This document shows positions 52,311 to 64,000 of a stretch of 64,000 nt of DNA, one piece after another (position 1 is the first letter of the stretch; each line of letters starts with the position of its first letter). The notes beneath the pieces are model-generated. The model was not told the DNA's origin. It saw only the letters and a program-made list of their open reading frames with translations, and did not search any database. A program made the translations under genes and the position numbers. The stretch spans positions 310,001-374,000 of the forward strand of contig JAGOQJ010000001.1 of the NCBI GenBank assembly GCA_017991595.1. Reading direction: 5' to 3'. This stretch comes from Candidatus Didemnitutus sp. Lineage in GTDB: Bacteria; Verrucomicrobiota; Verrucomicrobiia; Opitutales; Opitutaceae.

Positions 52311-53044
52311 AAGCTCGGGCCCGTCAGAAAAAATCCCCTTCCTCCCGCGCGTCTGCCGCTGTGCCGCCCGCGCCGGCACCGGCCACCGTGCGGCGCAAGA
52401 TCCTCGTCGTGGACGATCACCCGTTCATGCGCGCCGGGCTCGCGCAGTTGATCGACCGTCAGCCTGACATGCAGGTGTGCGGCGAGGCCGGCAATCCCGC
52501 CGAGGCCCTGCAAGCTGTGCCGCGTTGCCAGCCGGATCTCGTGCTGAGCGACATCACCATGCCGGGCCGCAGCGGCGCGGAGTTCATCAAGGATCTGCTC
52601 GCCCTGCACCCGCAGTTGCCCGTCCTCGTCATCTCCATGCACGACGAGTCGATCTACGCCGAGCGCATGCTCCGCGCCGGCGCGCGCGGCTACATCATGA
52701 AGGAGGCCGGCGGCGAGGCGTTGCTGGCAGCCCTGCGCCAGGTGTTGTGCGGCGAGGTCTATGTCAGCCCGCGGCTCTCCGCGCGCATTCTGGAGAATCT
52801 TTCCGGCGGACGTCCGCGTGCCTCGCATTCGCCGATCGCCAAGCTGACCGACCGCGAGTTCGAGGTCTTCCGGCTCATCGGCCTCGGCCGCAGCACGCAC
52901 GACATCGCGGAGCAGCTTCATCTCAGCACCAAGACCGTCGACGTGCACCGCGCCAACATCAAGGGCAAGCTCGCCATCACCGAGAACACCGCGCTGGTGC
53001 GCCACGCCGTCCGCTGGGTCGAGACGCAGGGTGCGGAGCAATAA
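52307..53044 (+). CDS. NarL/FixJ-family response regulator
   Basis: 245 residues: a basic, Ala/Pro-rich N-terminal tail of 28 residues, receiver domain (VVDDHPFMRAGLAQLI, Asp in LVLSDITMPGRSG) and a LuxR-type HTH (LTDREFEVFRLIGLGRSTHD, then LHLSTKTVDVHRANIKGKL). The ATG overlaps the stop of the hybrid kinase (ATGA), which supports a cognate pair. Target genes unknown. Confidence 0.94.
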   Translation: MKARARQKKSPSSRASAAVPPAPAPATVRRKILVVDDHPFMRAGLAQLIDRQPDMQVCGEAGNPAEALQAVPRCQPDLVLSDITMPGRSGAEFIKDLLALHPQLPVLVISMHDESIYAERMLRAGARGYIMKEAGGEALLAALRQVLCGEVYVSPRLSARILENLSGGRPRASHSPIAKLTDREFEVFRLIGLGRSTHDIAEQLHLSTKTVDVHRANIKGKLAITENTALVRHAVRWVETQGAEQ

Positions 53045-53092
53045 GCGCCGCGCTCCTTGGGTAGGGCGGATCCGCCCTGCAAATTCAGACGC

Positions 53093-54406
<1,314 letters not shown>

Positions 54407-54507
54407 GAGGACAGACGGTGCGCCGGGCGGAGGCGCGAGTCAAACGGGTAGGGCGGGTAACCCTGCGCCAGTCTCAATCTCGGCCCTGCCAGCTCTGCGC
54501 GAGGCGG

Positions 54508-55497
54508 TCACCGGTCCCAAAACAACAGCGAGTGGACGTAATTGGCTCGCTCGTAGGCCTCGGGGTTCTGGGCGCGGGCGAGGTTGAGTTTGCCGCGCAA
54601 CTCATCGATCGAGCGCAGGTGACGCTCGGCCATGTAGTCGGCGAGGCCGTCGAGCAACCCGCGGAGATGGCCCGGACCGTGGCGCAGCAGCGCGGAGACG
54701 ACCTGCACCGTGTCCGCTCCGGCGAGCAGGGCCTTGAGCACGTCCTCCGGCGTGTGCACGCCACCCGAGGCGGAGAGTTGCATCGGGGTGCGGCCGCTGA
54801 GCAGGGCGAGCCAGCGCAGGCGCAGCAGCAGTTCGCTGGAATCGGAGAGTTCCAGGTGCGGCGAGACCTCCTGGAAGCGCGCGCTGATGTCGGGTTGATA
54901 GAAACGGTTGAAGAGCACGACGGCCTGCGCGCCGGTGCGGTGCAGGCGCGCGATGAAGTGCGGCAGCGACGAGAAGAAGGGCGAGAGCTTCACCGCCAGC
55001 GGCAGGCTGCTGTGCTCGCGCACGGAGGCGACGATGTTGAGCATGCGCTGCTCGATCTCGGCGGCGGAGACCTCGGCGTCGGACGGGAGGAAGTAGAGGT
55101 TGAGCTCGATGGCGTCGGCACCGGCGTTCTGCACGTTGCGCGCGAAGTCGGCCCAGCTGGAGGGCTGGCGCGCGTTGAGCGAGGCGATGATGGGGATGTC
55201 GACGGCGAGCTTGGCCCGGTAGATGTGCTCGAGGTATTCGTCGGGGCCGAAGGCGTAGGGCTCCGAGCCGGCGAAGAACTGCTCGGGCGCGTCGAGTTCG
55301 GCGAGGCGGTTCTCGCGCTTCAACCGGTCGACCTGCACGTCGTGGATCTGCTCCTCGAAGAGCGAGGCGAGCACGATCGCGGAGGCGCCGGCGGCCGCGA
55401 GCTCGCGGATGGAGTGCAGGCGGTTCGAGAGCGGCGAGGCCCCGGCCATGATCGGGTGCTGGAGTGGCAGGCCGAGGTAGTTCGTCGTCAGGTTCAT
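54508..55497 (-). CDS. Dihydroorotate dehydrogenase-like flavoprotein
   Basis: 329 residues, a TIM barrel of the PyrD family (LTTNYLGLPLQHPIMAGASP, NAGADAIELNLYF, PLAVKLSPFFSSLPHFIARL, SASGGVHTPEDVLKALLAGA). The active-site loop lacks the Ser/Cys base in its normal context, and members of this subgroup are often annotated as dihydroorotate-dehydrogenase-like, sometimes beside pyruvate:ferredoxin oxidoreductase genes. Likely FMN-binding; the substrate is unknown. The ATG at 55497 fits the family. Confidence 0.87.
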   Translation of the reverse strand: MNLTTNYLGLPLQHPIMAGASPLSNRLHSIRELAAAGASAIVLASLFEEQIHDVQVDRLKRENRLAELDAPEQFFAGSEPYAFGPDEYLEHIYRAKLAVDIPIIASLNARQPSSWADFARNVQNAGADAIELNLYFLPSDAEVSAAEIEQRMLNIVASVREHSSLPLAVKLSPFFSSLPHFIARLHRTGAQAVVLFNRFYQPDISARFQEVSPHLELSDSSELLLRLRWLALLSGRTPMQLSASGGVHTPEDVLKALLAGADTVQVVSALLRHGPGHLRGLLDGLADYMAERHLRSIDELRGKLNLARAQNPEAYERANYVHSLLFWDR

Positions 55498-55783
55498 CAA
55501 CAGGCGGAGCGGTGAGGCCGGCATTATCACGTGCCGGTCGGGCGCCGGCTGTGCCCGCATTGGCCAACCCTGCGCGCGGCTTGTGGACACAGATTTCGTT
55601 TGCCGCCCGGCGGGGATGGCGGAACTTTGCCGGCGTCTGGCGCGAACTCGTGCGCGACCGGACCTTCTCAACTTCAACTCCCGTCCTCGGACCTTCAGGC
55701 CTGATCGCCATGCGACAAGCACTCCCGTCTCTCCTGCTCCCGCGCCCGCGGGTTTTCCGGTGTCGGAAAACCGTTTCGGCGCC

Positions 55784-56575
55784 GTGAAGAGCATCCTCGA
55801 TTTCGCCGCGGCCCGTGCCGCCGCCCGCCCCGTCGTCATGACGACGGCCTACGATGCGCTCCAAGCGCGTCTGGCCGCCCGCGCCGGCATCGACGCCGTG
55901 CTCGTCGGCGACAGCGTGGCCATGGCCGTGCACGGCCTGCCGTCGACCGTCCATGCCACGCTGGAAATGATGTGCGCCCACACCGCCGCCGTGCGGCGCG
56001 GCGCGCCCGATCTCGTGGTCGTGGCCGATCTGCCGTTCCTCGCGCACCGGCGCGGCTGCGCAGCGGCGGCCGAGGCCGCGGGCGCCCTGCTGCAAGCCGG
56101 CGCCACCGCCGTCAAACTCGAGGGTCTGGCCGGACACGAGGACGTGATCGCGCACCTCGTCGGCAGCGGCATCCCCGTCATGGGACACCTCGGGCTCACG
56201 CCCCAATCGGTCCACTTGCTCGGCGGCTACCGGGTGCAGGGACGCTCGGTCGACGACGCGGCGGCGATCCGCGCGGCCGCCCGGCGCGCGGAGGAGCTCG
56301 GGGTGTTCGCCCTCGTGCTCGAGTGCGTGCCGGCCGCCCTCGCGGCGGCGATCACAGCGGAGTTGTCCGTGCCCACGATCGGCATCGGCGCCGGGGCGGA
56401 GACGGCCGGGCAGATCCTTGTCATCACCGATCTGCTGGGACTCGATCCGGATTTCCGGCCGCGATTTGTCCGCCGCTATCTCGACGGCGCGCAGCTCGTG
56501 CAAAACGCTCTGGCCACCTACGCGGCCGACGTGCGCGCGGCGGGTTTCCCCGCGCGGGAGGAGATTCTCGCATGA
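55784..56575 (+). CDS. panB: 3-methyl-2-oxobutanoate hydroxymethyltransferase (PanB)
   Basis: 263 residues from GTG 55784 (VKSILDFAAARAAARPVVMT); a GTG at 55760 is an alternative. Motifs: TTAYDALQARLA, VLVGDSVAMAVHG (Mg site), VVADLPF, VKLEG, GHLGLTPQSVHLLGGYRVQG and ECVPAALA, IGIGAGAETAGQILV. It makes ketopantoate from ketoisovalerate and methylene-THF. It opens the pantothenate/CoA cluster and overlaps panC by 4 bp. Confidence 0.95.
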   Translation: MKSILDFAAARAAARPVVMTTAYDALQARLAARAGIDAVLVGDSVAMAVHGLPSTVHATLEMMCAHTAAVRRGAPDLVVVADLPFLAHRRGCAAAAEAAGALLQAGATAVKLEGLAGHEDVIAHLVGSGIPVMGHLGLTPQSVHLLGGYRVQGRSVDDAAAIRAAARRAEELGVFALVLECVPAALAAAITAELSVPTIGIGAGAETAGQILVITDLLGLDPDFRPRFVRRYLDGAQLVQNALATYAADVRAAGFPAREEILA

Positions 56576-57333
56576 AACCGCGTTTGTTTCACTCCATCGC
56601 GGCCTGGCGCCAGGCTCGAGCCGGCGCCGATTTCGCCGGCCGCACGGTCGGCTTCGTGCCGACGATGGGTGCGCTCCACGCCGGACACCGCGCGCTGCTC
56701 GAGCGCGCCCACGCCGAGAACGACCGCGTGGTGCTGAGCGTCTTCGTCAACCCCACGCAGTTCAACGATCCCGCCGACCTCGCCAAGTATCCGCGCACAC
56801 TGGCGGAGGATGTCGCGCTCGCGGACGGGCTCGCGACCGACGTGTTCGCCCCGCCGCCGGAGGAGATGTATCCGGACGGCTACCGTTACCGCGTGACGGA
56901 ACTGGAGGCCAGCCGCGAGCTGGAGGGTGCGCATCGTCCCGGGCACTTCGACGGCGTGCTCACCGTCGTGCTGAAGCTCCTCAATCTCGTGCAGCCCACG
57001 CGCGCCTACTTCGGCGAGAAGGACTGGCAGCAACTCGCCCTCGTGCGCGGGATGGTCGACGCGCTTTTCCTGCCCTGCGCGATCGTCGCCTGCCCGACCG
57101 TGCGCGAGGCGGACGGGCTCGCCATGAGCTCGCGCAACCGCCGGCTCGCCCCGGCCGACCGGGCGCGGGCGGCAGCGTTTCCGCGGCTCCTCCGGGCGGC
57201 CACGCCCGAGGTCGCGGCGCAGGCGCTGCGCGACGCGGGCTTCGAAGTCGACTACGTCGCCGAACGCGACGGCGTGCGCCTCGGCGCCGTGCACCTCGGA
57301 GGCGTGAGACTCATCGACAATGTCCGGCTCTAA
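56572..57333 (+). CDS. panC: Pantothenate synthetase (PanC)
   Basis: 253 residues. FVPTMGALHAGHRALLERA (HIGH-type ATP site), VFVNPTQFNDPADLAKYPR, HFDGVLTVVLKLLNLVQP, YFGEKDWQQL and AMSSRNRRL (KMSKS-like) are all present. The enzyme joins pantoate and beta-alanine. Slightly shorter than usual (about 280) at the C-terminus. Overlaps panB (ATGA) and coaBC (14 bp). Confidence 0.95.
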   Translation: MKPRLFHSIAAWRQARAGADFAGRTVGFVPTMGALHAGHRALLERAHAENDRVVLSVFVNPTQFNDPADLAKYPRTLAEDVALADGLATDVFAPPPEEMYPDGYRYRVTELEASRELEGAHRPGHFDGVLTVVLKLLNLVQPTRAYFGEKDWQQLALVRGMVDALFLPCAIVACPTVREADGLAMSSRNRRLAPADRARAAAFPRLLRAATPEVAAQALRDAGFEVDYVAERDGVRLGAVHLGGVRLIDNVRL

Positions 57334-58573
57334 CCTCCTCGTCATTTTCACCGGCTCGATCGCCGCGGCCAAGGCCTGCGACGTCGTCTCGCGCCTCGTG
57401 CAGCGCGGCCACCGCGTGCGCTGCGTCGCGACTGCGGCGGCGCTGAAATTCGTCGGCCCCGCGACCCTCGAAGGTTTGAGCGGCGCCGCGGTGCTCTCCG
57501 ACATGTTCGAGCCCGGCGCGGCGCTCGAACACATCGAGCTGACGCGCTGGGCCGACGCCGTGCTCGTCTGCCCGGCCACGGCCCACACGCTCGCGCGCTT
57601 CGCCGCCGGGCTGGCTGACGACTTGCCCGGCGCGTTGTTCCTCGCCCACGACCGGCGCAAGCCGTGGCTGGTCGCGCCGGCGATGAACCCCGCGATGTGG
57701 GCGCATCCCGCGACGCAAGCCGCGGTCGCCACGCTCGCCGGGTGGGGTGTGCGAATGCTGCCGGTCGCGGCGGGGCGGACGGCTTGCGGCGAGGTGGGCG
57801 AGGGGCGCATGATCGAGCCGCCGGAGATCGTCGCCGCGGTCGAGGCCGCGCTGGCCCAGCCGGTGCGTCGCCTGCGCGTGCTCATCACCAGTGGCGGCAC
57901 GGCGGAACCGGTCGACGGTGTGCGCGTGCTGACCAACACCAGCACCGGCGCGACCGGGGCCCTGCTGGCCGAGCATTTCGCCCGGTGCGGGCACGACGTG
58001 ACGCTGCTGCGCGCGCGGTCGGCCGTGCGGCCCGCTGGCGGGGCGGTGCGCGAGGAGACGTTCTTCACCTTCGCCGACCTCGATGCGGCGCTGACGCGGT
58101 TGCTCGCGGCGCAGGCGTTCGATGCGATCATCCACGCGGCGGCGGTGAGCGACTACGGAGTCGAACTCGTCGACGCCGACGGCCGGGTGCAGCCGGCCGG
58201 GATCGGCAAGCTCGACACGGCCTCGCCACCGCTGCTGCGCCTGCGCCCGCACCCGAAGCTCGTCGACGCCCTGCGCGCCCGCGCCTCGGCGCCGGTGCGC
58301 ATCGTCGCCTTCAAGCTCACAAACGGTGCGACCCCGGCCGAGGCGGACGCGGCGGTGCGCACGCTCTTCGCACGGGCGGGCGTCGACGCGGTCGTGCACA
58401 ACGACCTCGCGGTCCGCGGCGCGGCGGCGGAGAGGTTTCCTGCGACCCTGCACGCCGCGGACGGCGCAGTGCTCACCTGCCCGTCGCGCGGCGAGTTGGC
58501 GGCCGTGCTCGAACAGTTGCTCGTCCGGGCGACGCCTCCCGCGCCGCTCGGCGACCCGGAATCCAAGATCTAA
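57320..58573 (+). CDS. coaBC: Phosphopantothenoylcysteine decarboxylase/ligase (CoaBC)
   Basis: 417 residues. N-terminal CoaC flavoprotein: VIFTGSIAAAKACDVVSRLV, with the active His region (LEHIELTRWADAVLVCPATA), MNPAMWAHPA and GRTACGEVGEGRM. C-terminal CoaB ligase: LITSGGTAEPVDGVRVLTNT, IHAAAVSDYGVE and VAFKLTNG. Note that the common GG(I/T)A spacing and Lys motif are slightly divergent. It carries two successive steps of coenzyme A synthesis, after pantothenate kinase. Confidence 0.94.
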   Translation: MSGSNLLVIFTGSIAAAKACDVVSRLVQRGHRVRCVATAAALKFVGPATLEGLSGAAVLSDMFEPGAALEHIELTRWADAVLVCPATAHTLARFAAGLADDLPGALFLAHDRRKPWLVAPAMNPAMWAHPATQAAVATLAGWGVRMLPVAAGRTACGEVGEGRMIEPPEIVAAVEAALAQPVRRLRVLITSGGTAEPVDGVRVLTNTSTGATGALLAEHFARCGHDVTLLRARSAVRPAGGAVREETFFTFADLDAALTRLLAAQAFDAIIHAAAVSDYGVELVDADGRVQPAGIGKLDTASPPLLRLRPHPKLVDALRARASAPVRIVAFKLTNGATPAEADAAVRTLFARAGVDAVVHNDLAVRGAAAERFPATLHAADGAVLTCPSRGELAAVLEQLLVRATPPAPLGDPESKI

Positions 58574-58588
58574 AATCCCCTCCGTCCC

Positions 58589-59365
58589 ATGCTCCTCTGT
58601 CTTGATGTCGGCAACACCCAGATCCACGGCGGCGTCTTCGCCGGCGACGCGCTGAAACTGCAGTTCCGCAAGTCCACCCATCCGCTCGGTTCGTCCGACG
58701 AACTCGGCGTGTTCTTCGCCGCGGTGTTGCGCGAGAACGGCGTCGAGCCGCGCGAGATCGCGCAGGTCGCGATCTGCTCGGTCGTGCCGCCGGCGGCCTA
58801 CGCGCTGCGCGCGGCGAGCGTGAAGTATTTCCGCGCCGAACCCTTCGTGCTGCAGGCGGGCGTGAAGACGGGCCTGAAGATCCGCTACCGCAACCCGGCC
58901 GAGGTCGGCGCCGACCGCGTGGCCAACGCCATCGCCGCCACCCAGCGCCATCCGGGACGCGACGCGATCGTGGTCGATTGCGGCACGGCGACGACCTTCG
59001 ACGTCGTGACGGCCGGCGGCGACTACCTCGGCGGCGCGATCATGCCGGGCGTCGGGTTGTCGGCCGAAATGTTGTCGGCCCGCACGGCCAAGTTGCCGGC
59101 GGTGGAGATCGCCCGGCCCGAGGCCGCGCTTGGCCGCACCTCCGTCGAGAGCATCCAATCCGGGCTTTATCACGGCCACGCCGGGGCGATCCGGCACCTG
59201 CTGGCGACGCTGACGGCCGAATCCTTCGGCGGCGCGAAGCCGGTCGTCGTCGGCACCGGCGGATTCGCCCGGATGTTCGAGGCCGAGCGGTTGTTCGACG
59301 AGGTCGTGCCGGAGCTCGTGTTGCTCGGGCTGCGTCACGCCGCGCGGCTGAACGCCACGGCCTGA
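58589..59365 (+). CDS. coaX: Type III pantothenate kinase
   Basis: 258 residues. ASKHA-fold motifs: LCLDVGNTQIHGGVF (phosphate 1), RNPAEVGADRVANAIAA, VVDCGTATTFDVVT (Asp base and phosphate 2), GGAIMPGVGLSAEML and VVVGTGGFARMF. Type III kinases are not inhibited by CoA and need a monovalent cation. Its place between coaBC and panD gives a nearly complete pathway cluster. Confidence 0.96.
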   Translation: MLLCLDVGNTQIHGGVFAGDALKLQFRKSTHPLGSSDELGVFFAAVLRENGVEPREIAQVAICSVVPPAAYALRAASVKYFRAEPFVLQAGVKTGLKIRYRNPAEVGADRVANAIAATQRHPGRDAIVVDCGTATTFDVVTAGGDYLGGAIMPGVGLSAEMLSARTAKLPAVEIARPEAALGRTSVESIQSGLYHGHAGAIRHLLATLTAESFGGAKPVVVGTGGFARMFEAERLFDEVVPELVLLGLRHAARLNATA

Positions 59366-59375
59366 GTCTTTTCCC

Positions 59376-59729
59376 ATGCGCCTCACGCTCCTGAAATCGA
59401 AACTCCACCGCGCCCGCGTCACGGCGTCGGACCTGAACTACGAGGGCTCGATCGCCATCGCTCCCGAGTTGCGCCGCGCCGCGGGATTCGTCCTGCACGA
59501 GCGGGTGGAGATCTACAACGTGAACAACGGCGCGCGCTTCGCCACCTACGTGATCGGCAGCCAGAAGCGCGGCGAGATCATGCTCAACGGCGCCGCCGCC
59601 CGCCTCGTGCAACCGGGCGACGAGGTGATCATCGCCGCCTACGCCGAGTTCGAGCCGGCCGAGGCCGAGGTCCACCAGCCGACCGTCGTGCTGCTCGACG
59701 CCAAGAACCGGCCGAAGCGGAAGCGCTGA
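59376..59729 (+). CDS. panD: Aspartate 1-decarboxylase (PanD)
   Basis: 117 residues. The self-cleavage site is Gly-Ser in NYEGSIAIAPEL; cleavage makes the pyruvoyl group. Lys in LLKSKLHRA, YNVNNGARFATYVI and RGEIMLNGAAARLVQPGDEV fit the family. It makes beta-alanine for PanC. The tail PKRKR is short and basic. It follows coaX by 10 bp. Confidence 0.96.
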   Translation: MRLTLLKSKLHRARVTASDLNYEGSIAIAPELRRAAGFVLHERVEIYNVNNGARFATYVIGSQKRGEIMLNGAAARLVQPGDEVIIAAYAEFEPAEAEVHQPTVVLLDAKNRPKRKR

Positions 59730-59877
59730 CGCGGCGCCGGCGAGACCGGCGGGGCGCTTTGGCCCAAGTGGGACACGGCGACGGCGCAGGGTGACACAGC
59801 GGCGGCGAGGCGGGCGTGGCGTTTCGCTCGGGACAGGTTAAGTTTCCCTTGGCCCACCCCGTGCAAAGGAGAATCCC

Positions 59878-62463
<2,586 letters not shown>

Positions 62464-62675
62464 CGCAGAATCAGCGGAGAGATGGGCCACAAAAAGCACA
62501 AGAAGCACAAAAACCCAGCTTCGCCGATCCGACCTCCGCTCCGGGATTTCTCCTTCGCGTTCTCCGCGGCCTCCGCGTTTCAATTTGACCGACGTGAACT
62601 TGTAGCCGGCCTCGTTGAGGCCGGTGCCTCGGGTCGGGGTCGGCGACCCCGGCTACAACCCGGCAGGAGCCAACT
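62464..62675. other. Intergenic region after clpB with low-complexity stretch
   Basis: Directly after clpB comes an A/C-rich stretch with repeated AAGCACAA, then a C/T-rich stretch (TTCTCCGCGGCCTCCGCG) and the cloverleaf-like repeat at 62600-62658. No gene and no clear intrinsic terminator are seen. Confidence 0.5.
62600..62658. repeat. Cloverleaf-like palindromic repeat
   Basis: A perfect 10-bp outer stem (TTGTAGCCGG at 62600-62609, CCGGCTACAA at 62649-62658) encloses two perfect hairpins, GGCCTC/GAGGCC (62608-62622) and GGGGTC/GACCCC (62636-62650), which share bases with the outer arms. The layout equals that of 23353-23414, including the GTAGC/GCTAC ends, although the hairpin sequences differ. 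Confidence 0.75.
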
Positions 62676-62846
62676 CTAGGTCGGTTGCAAGTCGGCCCGC
62701 GCGCCCCAGCTGAATTCCGGAGCATCCTTGAAGGTGCAGTCTATAAACTGCGCTCGCTTGGTGATACGCAGGTTAGCGCCTGCTCCTGGCCACCCGAACA
62801 GCTTCTCCTCGTCGAGGAGGAAATCGCAGGTCGTGGAGTGTCGCAT
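62676..62846 (-). CDS. Small hypothetical protein (pentapeptide-like tail)
   Basis: 56 residues: MRHSTTCDFLLDEEKLFGWP, then RITKRAQFIDCTFKDAPEFS. The AxFxDCxF pattern recalls the end of pentapeptide-repeat proteins, so it may be a remnant of a longer one. There is no strong ribosome site and no neighbour on the same strand. Coding status is uncertain. Confidence 0.35.
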   Translation of the reverse strand: MRHSTTCDFLLDEEKLFGWPGAGANLRITKRAQFIDCTFKDAPEFSWGARADLQPT

Positions 62847-62922
62847 GCCAATTTTTGTTCAAAGTTTGCGACTAGCGGCGCCACACGGTTGGCTGTTTTC
62901 ATCGCCCCGCGCTCTACCGGTC

Positions 62923-63672
62923 ATGACCAAGTCCACTTCTCACGCCCGCCGTGATCCCGTCGAAGAATTCTTTGCGGAATTCAACGCAATCGATTGGCGC
63001 ACCTATCGCACCTTCTCCGCCCTTTCCGCCTTCGAGTGTTTTTGGCGGAATACCGAGGCGCTGGTCTCCGCTGACGCTGACCGGCACCAGAACGAGCATG
63101 GACCCAAGTGGCATGCCGAAACCGAGGAAGAAATTGCCGAACTTTTCGCCGAAATACGCACGGTGCGAACCGCGCATGACGAGGTGATGACGCCTGCCTT
63201 CCGCTACGCGGCGGTCATCACTCTCGTTGCGGTCTTTGAGCGCGAGCTGCGTCGCTTGCTCGACACGCTCGCTGCCGAACGCAAGGTTACGGTCAGCTAC
63301 CGCAATCTTCGCACCAGCCTCCTCGAACACGCCCGAGTGTTCCTGCGCGAGCAAGCCGGCCCCGACCTTGCTTCTCTTCCGGAGCTGACCCAGATTCACA
63401 ATTTGCAGAAGGTCCGCGATTGCTTGGTCCACTGCTACGGAGACGCCGCCCTGTCTCGCGACCGCGCTCACTTGCTGAAACTTTCCACACCGAAAGTTGG
63501 CCTCGAGGTCGAGCCGGGCCTCGAGATGGTGATTCATCCGATCTTTGTTGAACGGTCGCTTGCGGCGCTGCGGGGGTTCTTCGCCAGTCTATTCGTCGCT
63601 CTCCATTGGACAATCAACGACCGGTGGCAGGCGAAGCTCAAACCGGGCACTCGCAGAAAAGCGAGGAAGTAG
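62923..63672 (+). CDS. HEPN-like hypothetical protein
   Basis: 249 residues, nearly all helical. The segment LQKVRDCLVHCYGDA has the R-x4-H pattern of HEPN domains (Asp after Arg where many have Asn), preceded by a long helix (VITLVAVFERELRRLLDTLA). HEPN proteins are often RNases or their inactive relatives in defence and toxin systems. The ATG at 62923 gives an N-terminus MTKSTSHARRDPVEEFF. It lies next to a HicA toxin gene. RNase activity is not shown by sequence. Confidence 0.65.
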   Translation: MTKSTSHARRDPVEEFFAEFNAIDWRTYRTFSALSAFECFWRNTEALVSADADRHQNEHGPKWHAETEEEIAELFAEIRTVRTAHDEVMTPAFRYAAVITLVAVFERELRRLLDTLAAERKVTVSYRNLRTSLLEHARVFLREQAGPDLASLPELTQIHNLQKVRDCLVHCYGDAALSRDRAHLLKLSTPKVGLEVEPGLEMVIHPIFVERSLAALRGFFASLFVALHWTINDRWQAKLKPGTRRKARK

Positions 63673-63699
63673 CGTGCCTTCCTCCCTGCGAATTCAGGG

Positions 63700-63924
63700 C
63701 TACTTCCGAAACAGCCGCTGATCCACGCCGCTGAGGCGGATGATCGATTTGATCGTGCCGGTGGCGACTTCGCGGTGATTGGGCACGGGCACCGTGGCGC
63801 TGTCACCGCCGGGCAGGTCACGCCGCATGATGATATGGCTGCCGGCCTGCCGCTCCCGCACAAATCCATGAGCCGCGAGGATGCGGCAGATCTCGGCCGG
63901 CGGCAACGGGCGGAGCTTAGGCAT
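63700..63924 (-). CDS. hicA: HicA-type mRNA interferase toxin
   Basis: 74 residues with the double-stranded-RNA-binding-like fold of HicA/YcfA: MPKLRPLPPAEICRILAAHG, then FVRERQAGSHIIMRRD with the catalytic His in GSH, and VPVPNHREVATGTIKSIIRL. It would cleave mRNA until bound by its HicB partner. The upstream partial gene at the window edge overlaps it by 8 bp, the usual coupled arrangement, here with the partner first. Confidence 0.9.
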   Translation of the reverse strand: MPKLRPLPPAEICRILAAHGFVRERQAGSHIIMRRDLPGGDSATVPVPNHREVATGTIKSIIRLSGVDQRLFRK

Positions 63925-64000
63925 GCGCCAACGTCAAGGGGCGCACCCGCGCACCGCGCTTCAGGCACCGCTTGATCTCGGCTGCGCTCGCGGTCTCAAG
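63917..64000 (-). CDS. Partner of HicA (probable HicB-family antitoxin), only C-terminal end in window
   Basis: 27 residues are visible (ETASAAEIKRCLKRGARVRP to LTLAHA), ending at 63917 and overlapping the toxin start by 8 bp. Position and coupling suggest the antitoxin; the visible tail alone is too short to prove the HicB family. Confidence 0.45.
   Translation of the reverse strand, partial: LETASAAEIKRCLKRGARVRPLTLAHA

Overview
The window is high-GC DNA that looks like a chromosome segment of a verrucomicrobial bacterium of the Opitutaceae type. This rests on overall gene style (GC-rich, dense, short overlaps, frequent GTG starts), on the gene mix and on GC-rich palindromic intergenic repeats; it is an inference, because no rRNA or other taxonomic marker is present. 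No CRISPR array, rRNA, complete insertion sequence or integrase was seen.

Layout. 1-3.5 kb: the 3' part of a GH3 beta-glucosidase, a DAACS dicarboxylate/amino-acid symporter and tRNA-Gln(TTG). 3.5-19.5 kb: an accessory region starting right at the 3' end of the tRNA. It holds a CoiA-like nuclease, a long heavy-metal resistance cluster on the minus strand (Cys-rich protein, TolC/CzcC-like, CzcB-like, CzcA, lipoprotein, His-rich protein, P1B ATPase, small membrane protein, methyltransferase), then a Fic gene coupled to a TOTE-type primase-helicase that carries an in-frame TGA. That pair lies between two 182-bp direct repeats, and a frameshifted GIY-YIG gene follows. 19.5-26 kb: a membrane protein, a zinc-peptidase/ATP-grasp pair, a monooxygenase-like membrane protein, a candidate structured RNA, a zinc alcohol dehydrogenase and a 5'-truncated secreted FN3 protein. 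26-28 kb: a low-GC mini defence island with a Vsr remnant, a divergent XRE regulator with two palindromic operators, and an SRA-like/HNH endonuclease.

28-35 kb: NtrC-type regulator, CheX, a tandem-receiver/STAS protein, an EamA transporter and a WD40 protein, with several palindromic repeats. 35-44.7 kb: the most unusual region, ten mostly overlapping genes read as one unit: YceI, cytochrome b561, a prenyl diphosphate synthase, an ABC permease and ATPase, a heme-copper-oxidase-like subunit I without a recognisable full CuB site, a small membrane protein, an MFS-like membrane domain fused to CcoO-like and CcoP-like cytochrome c domains, then a response regulator and histidine kinase. Three TTCA boxes spaced exactly 11 bp precede this operon. 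The same array, with nearly the same spacing to the start codon, precedes an LtaS-like sulfatase/PAP2 pair at 45.1 kb, which suggests one regulon of the encoded two-component system.

48-53 kb: a PocR/AraC regulator and a four-gene signalling cluster. 53-62.5 kb: housekeeping genes, namely hflX, a dihydroorotate-dehydrogenase-like gene, a pantothenate/CoA cluster (panB, panC, coaBC, coaX, panD) and clpB. 62.5-64 kb: a cloverleaf-like repeat, a HEPN-like protein and a HicA toxin with part of its partner at the window edge.
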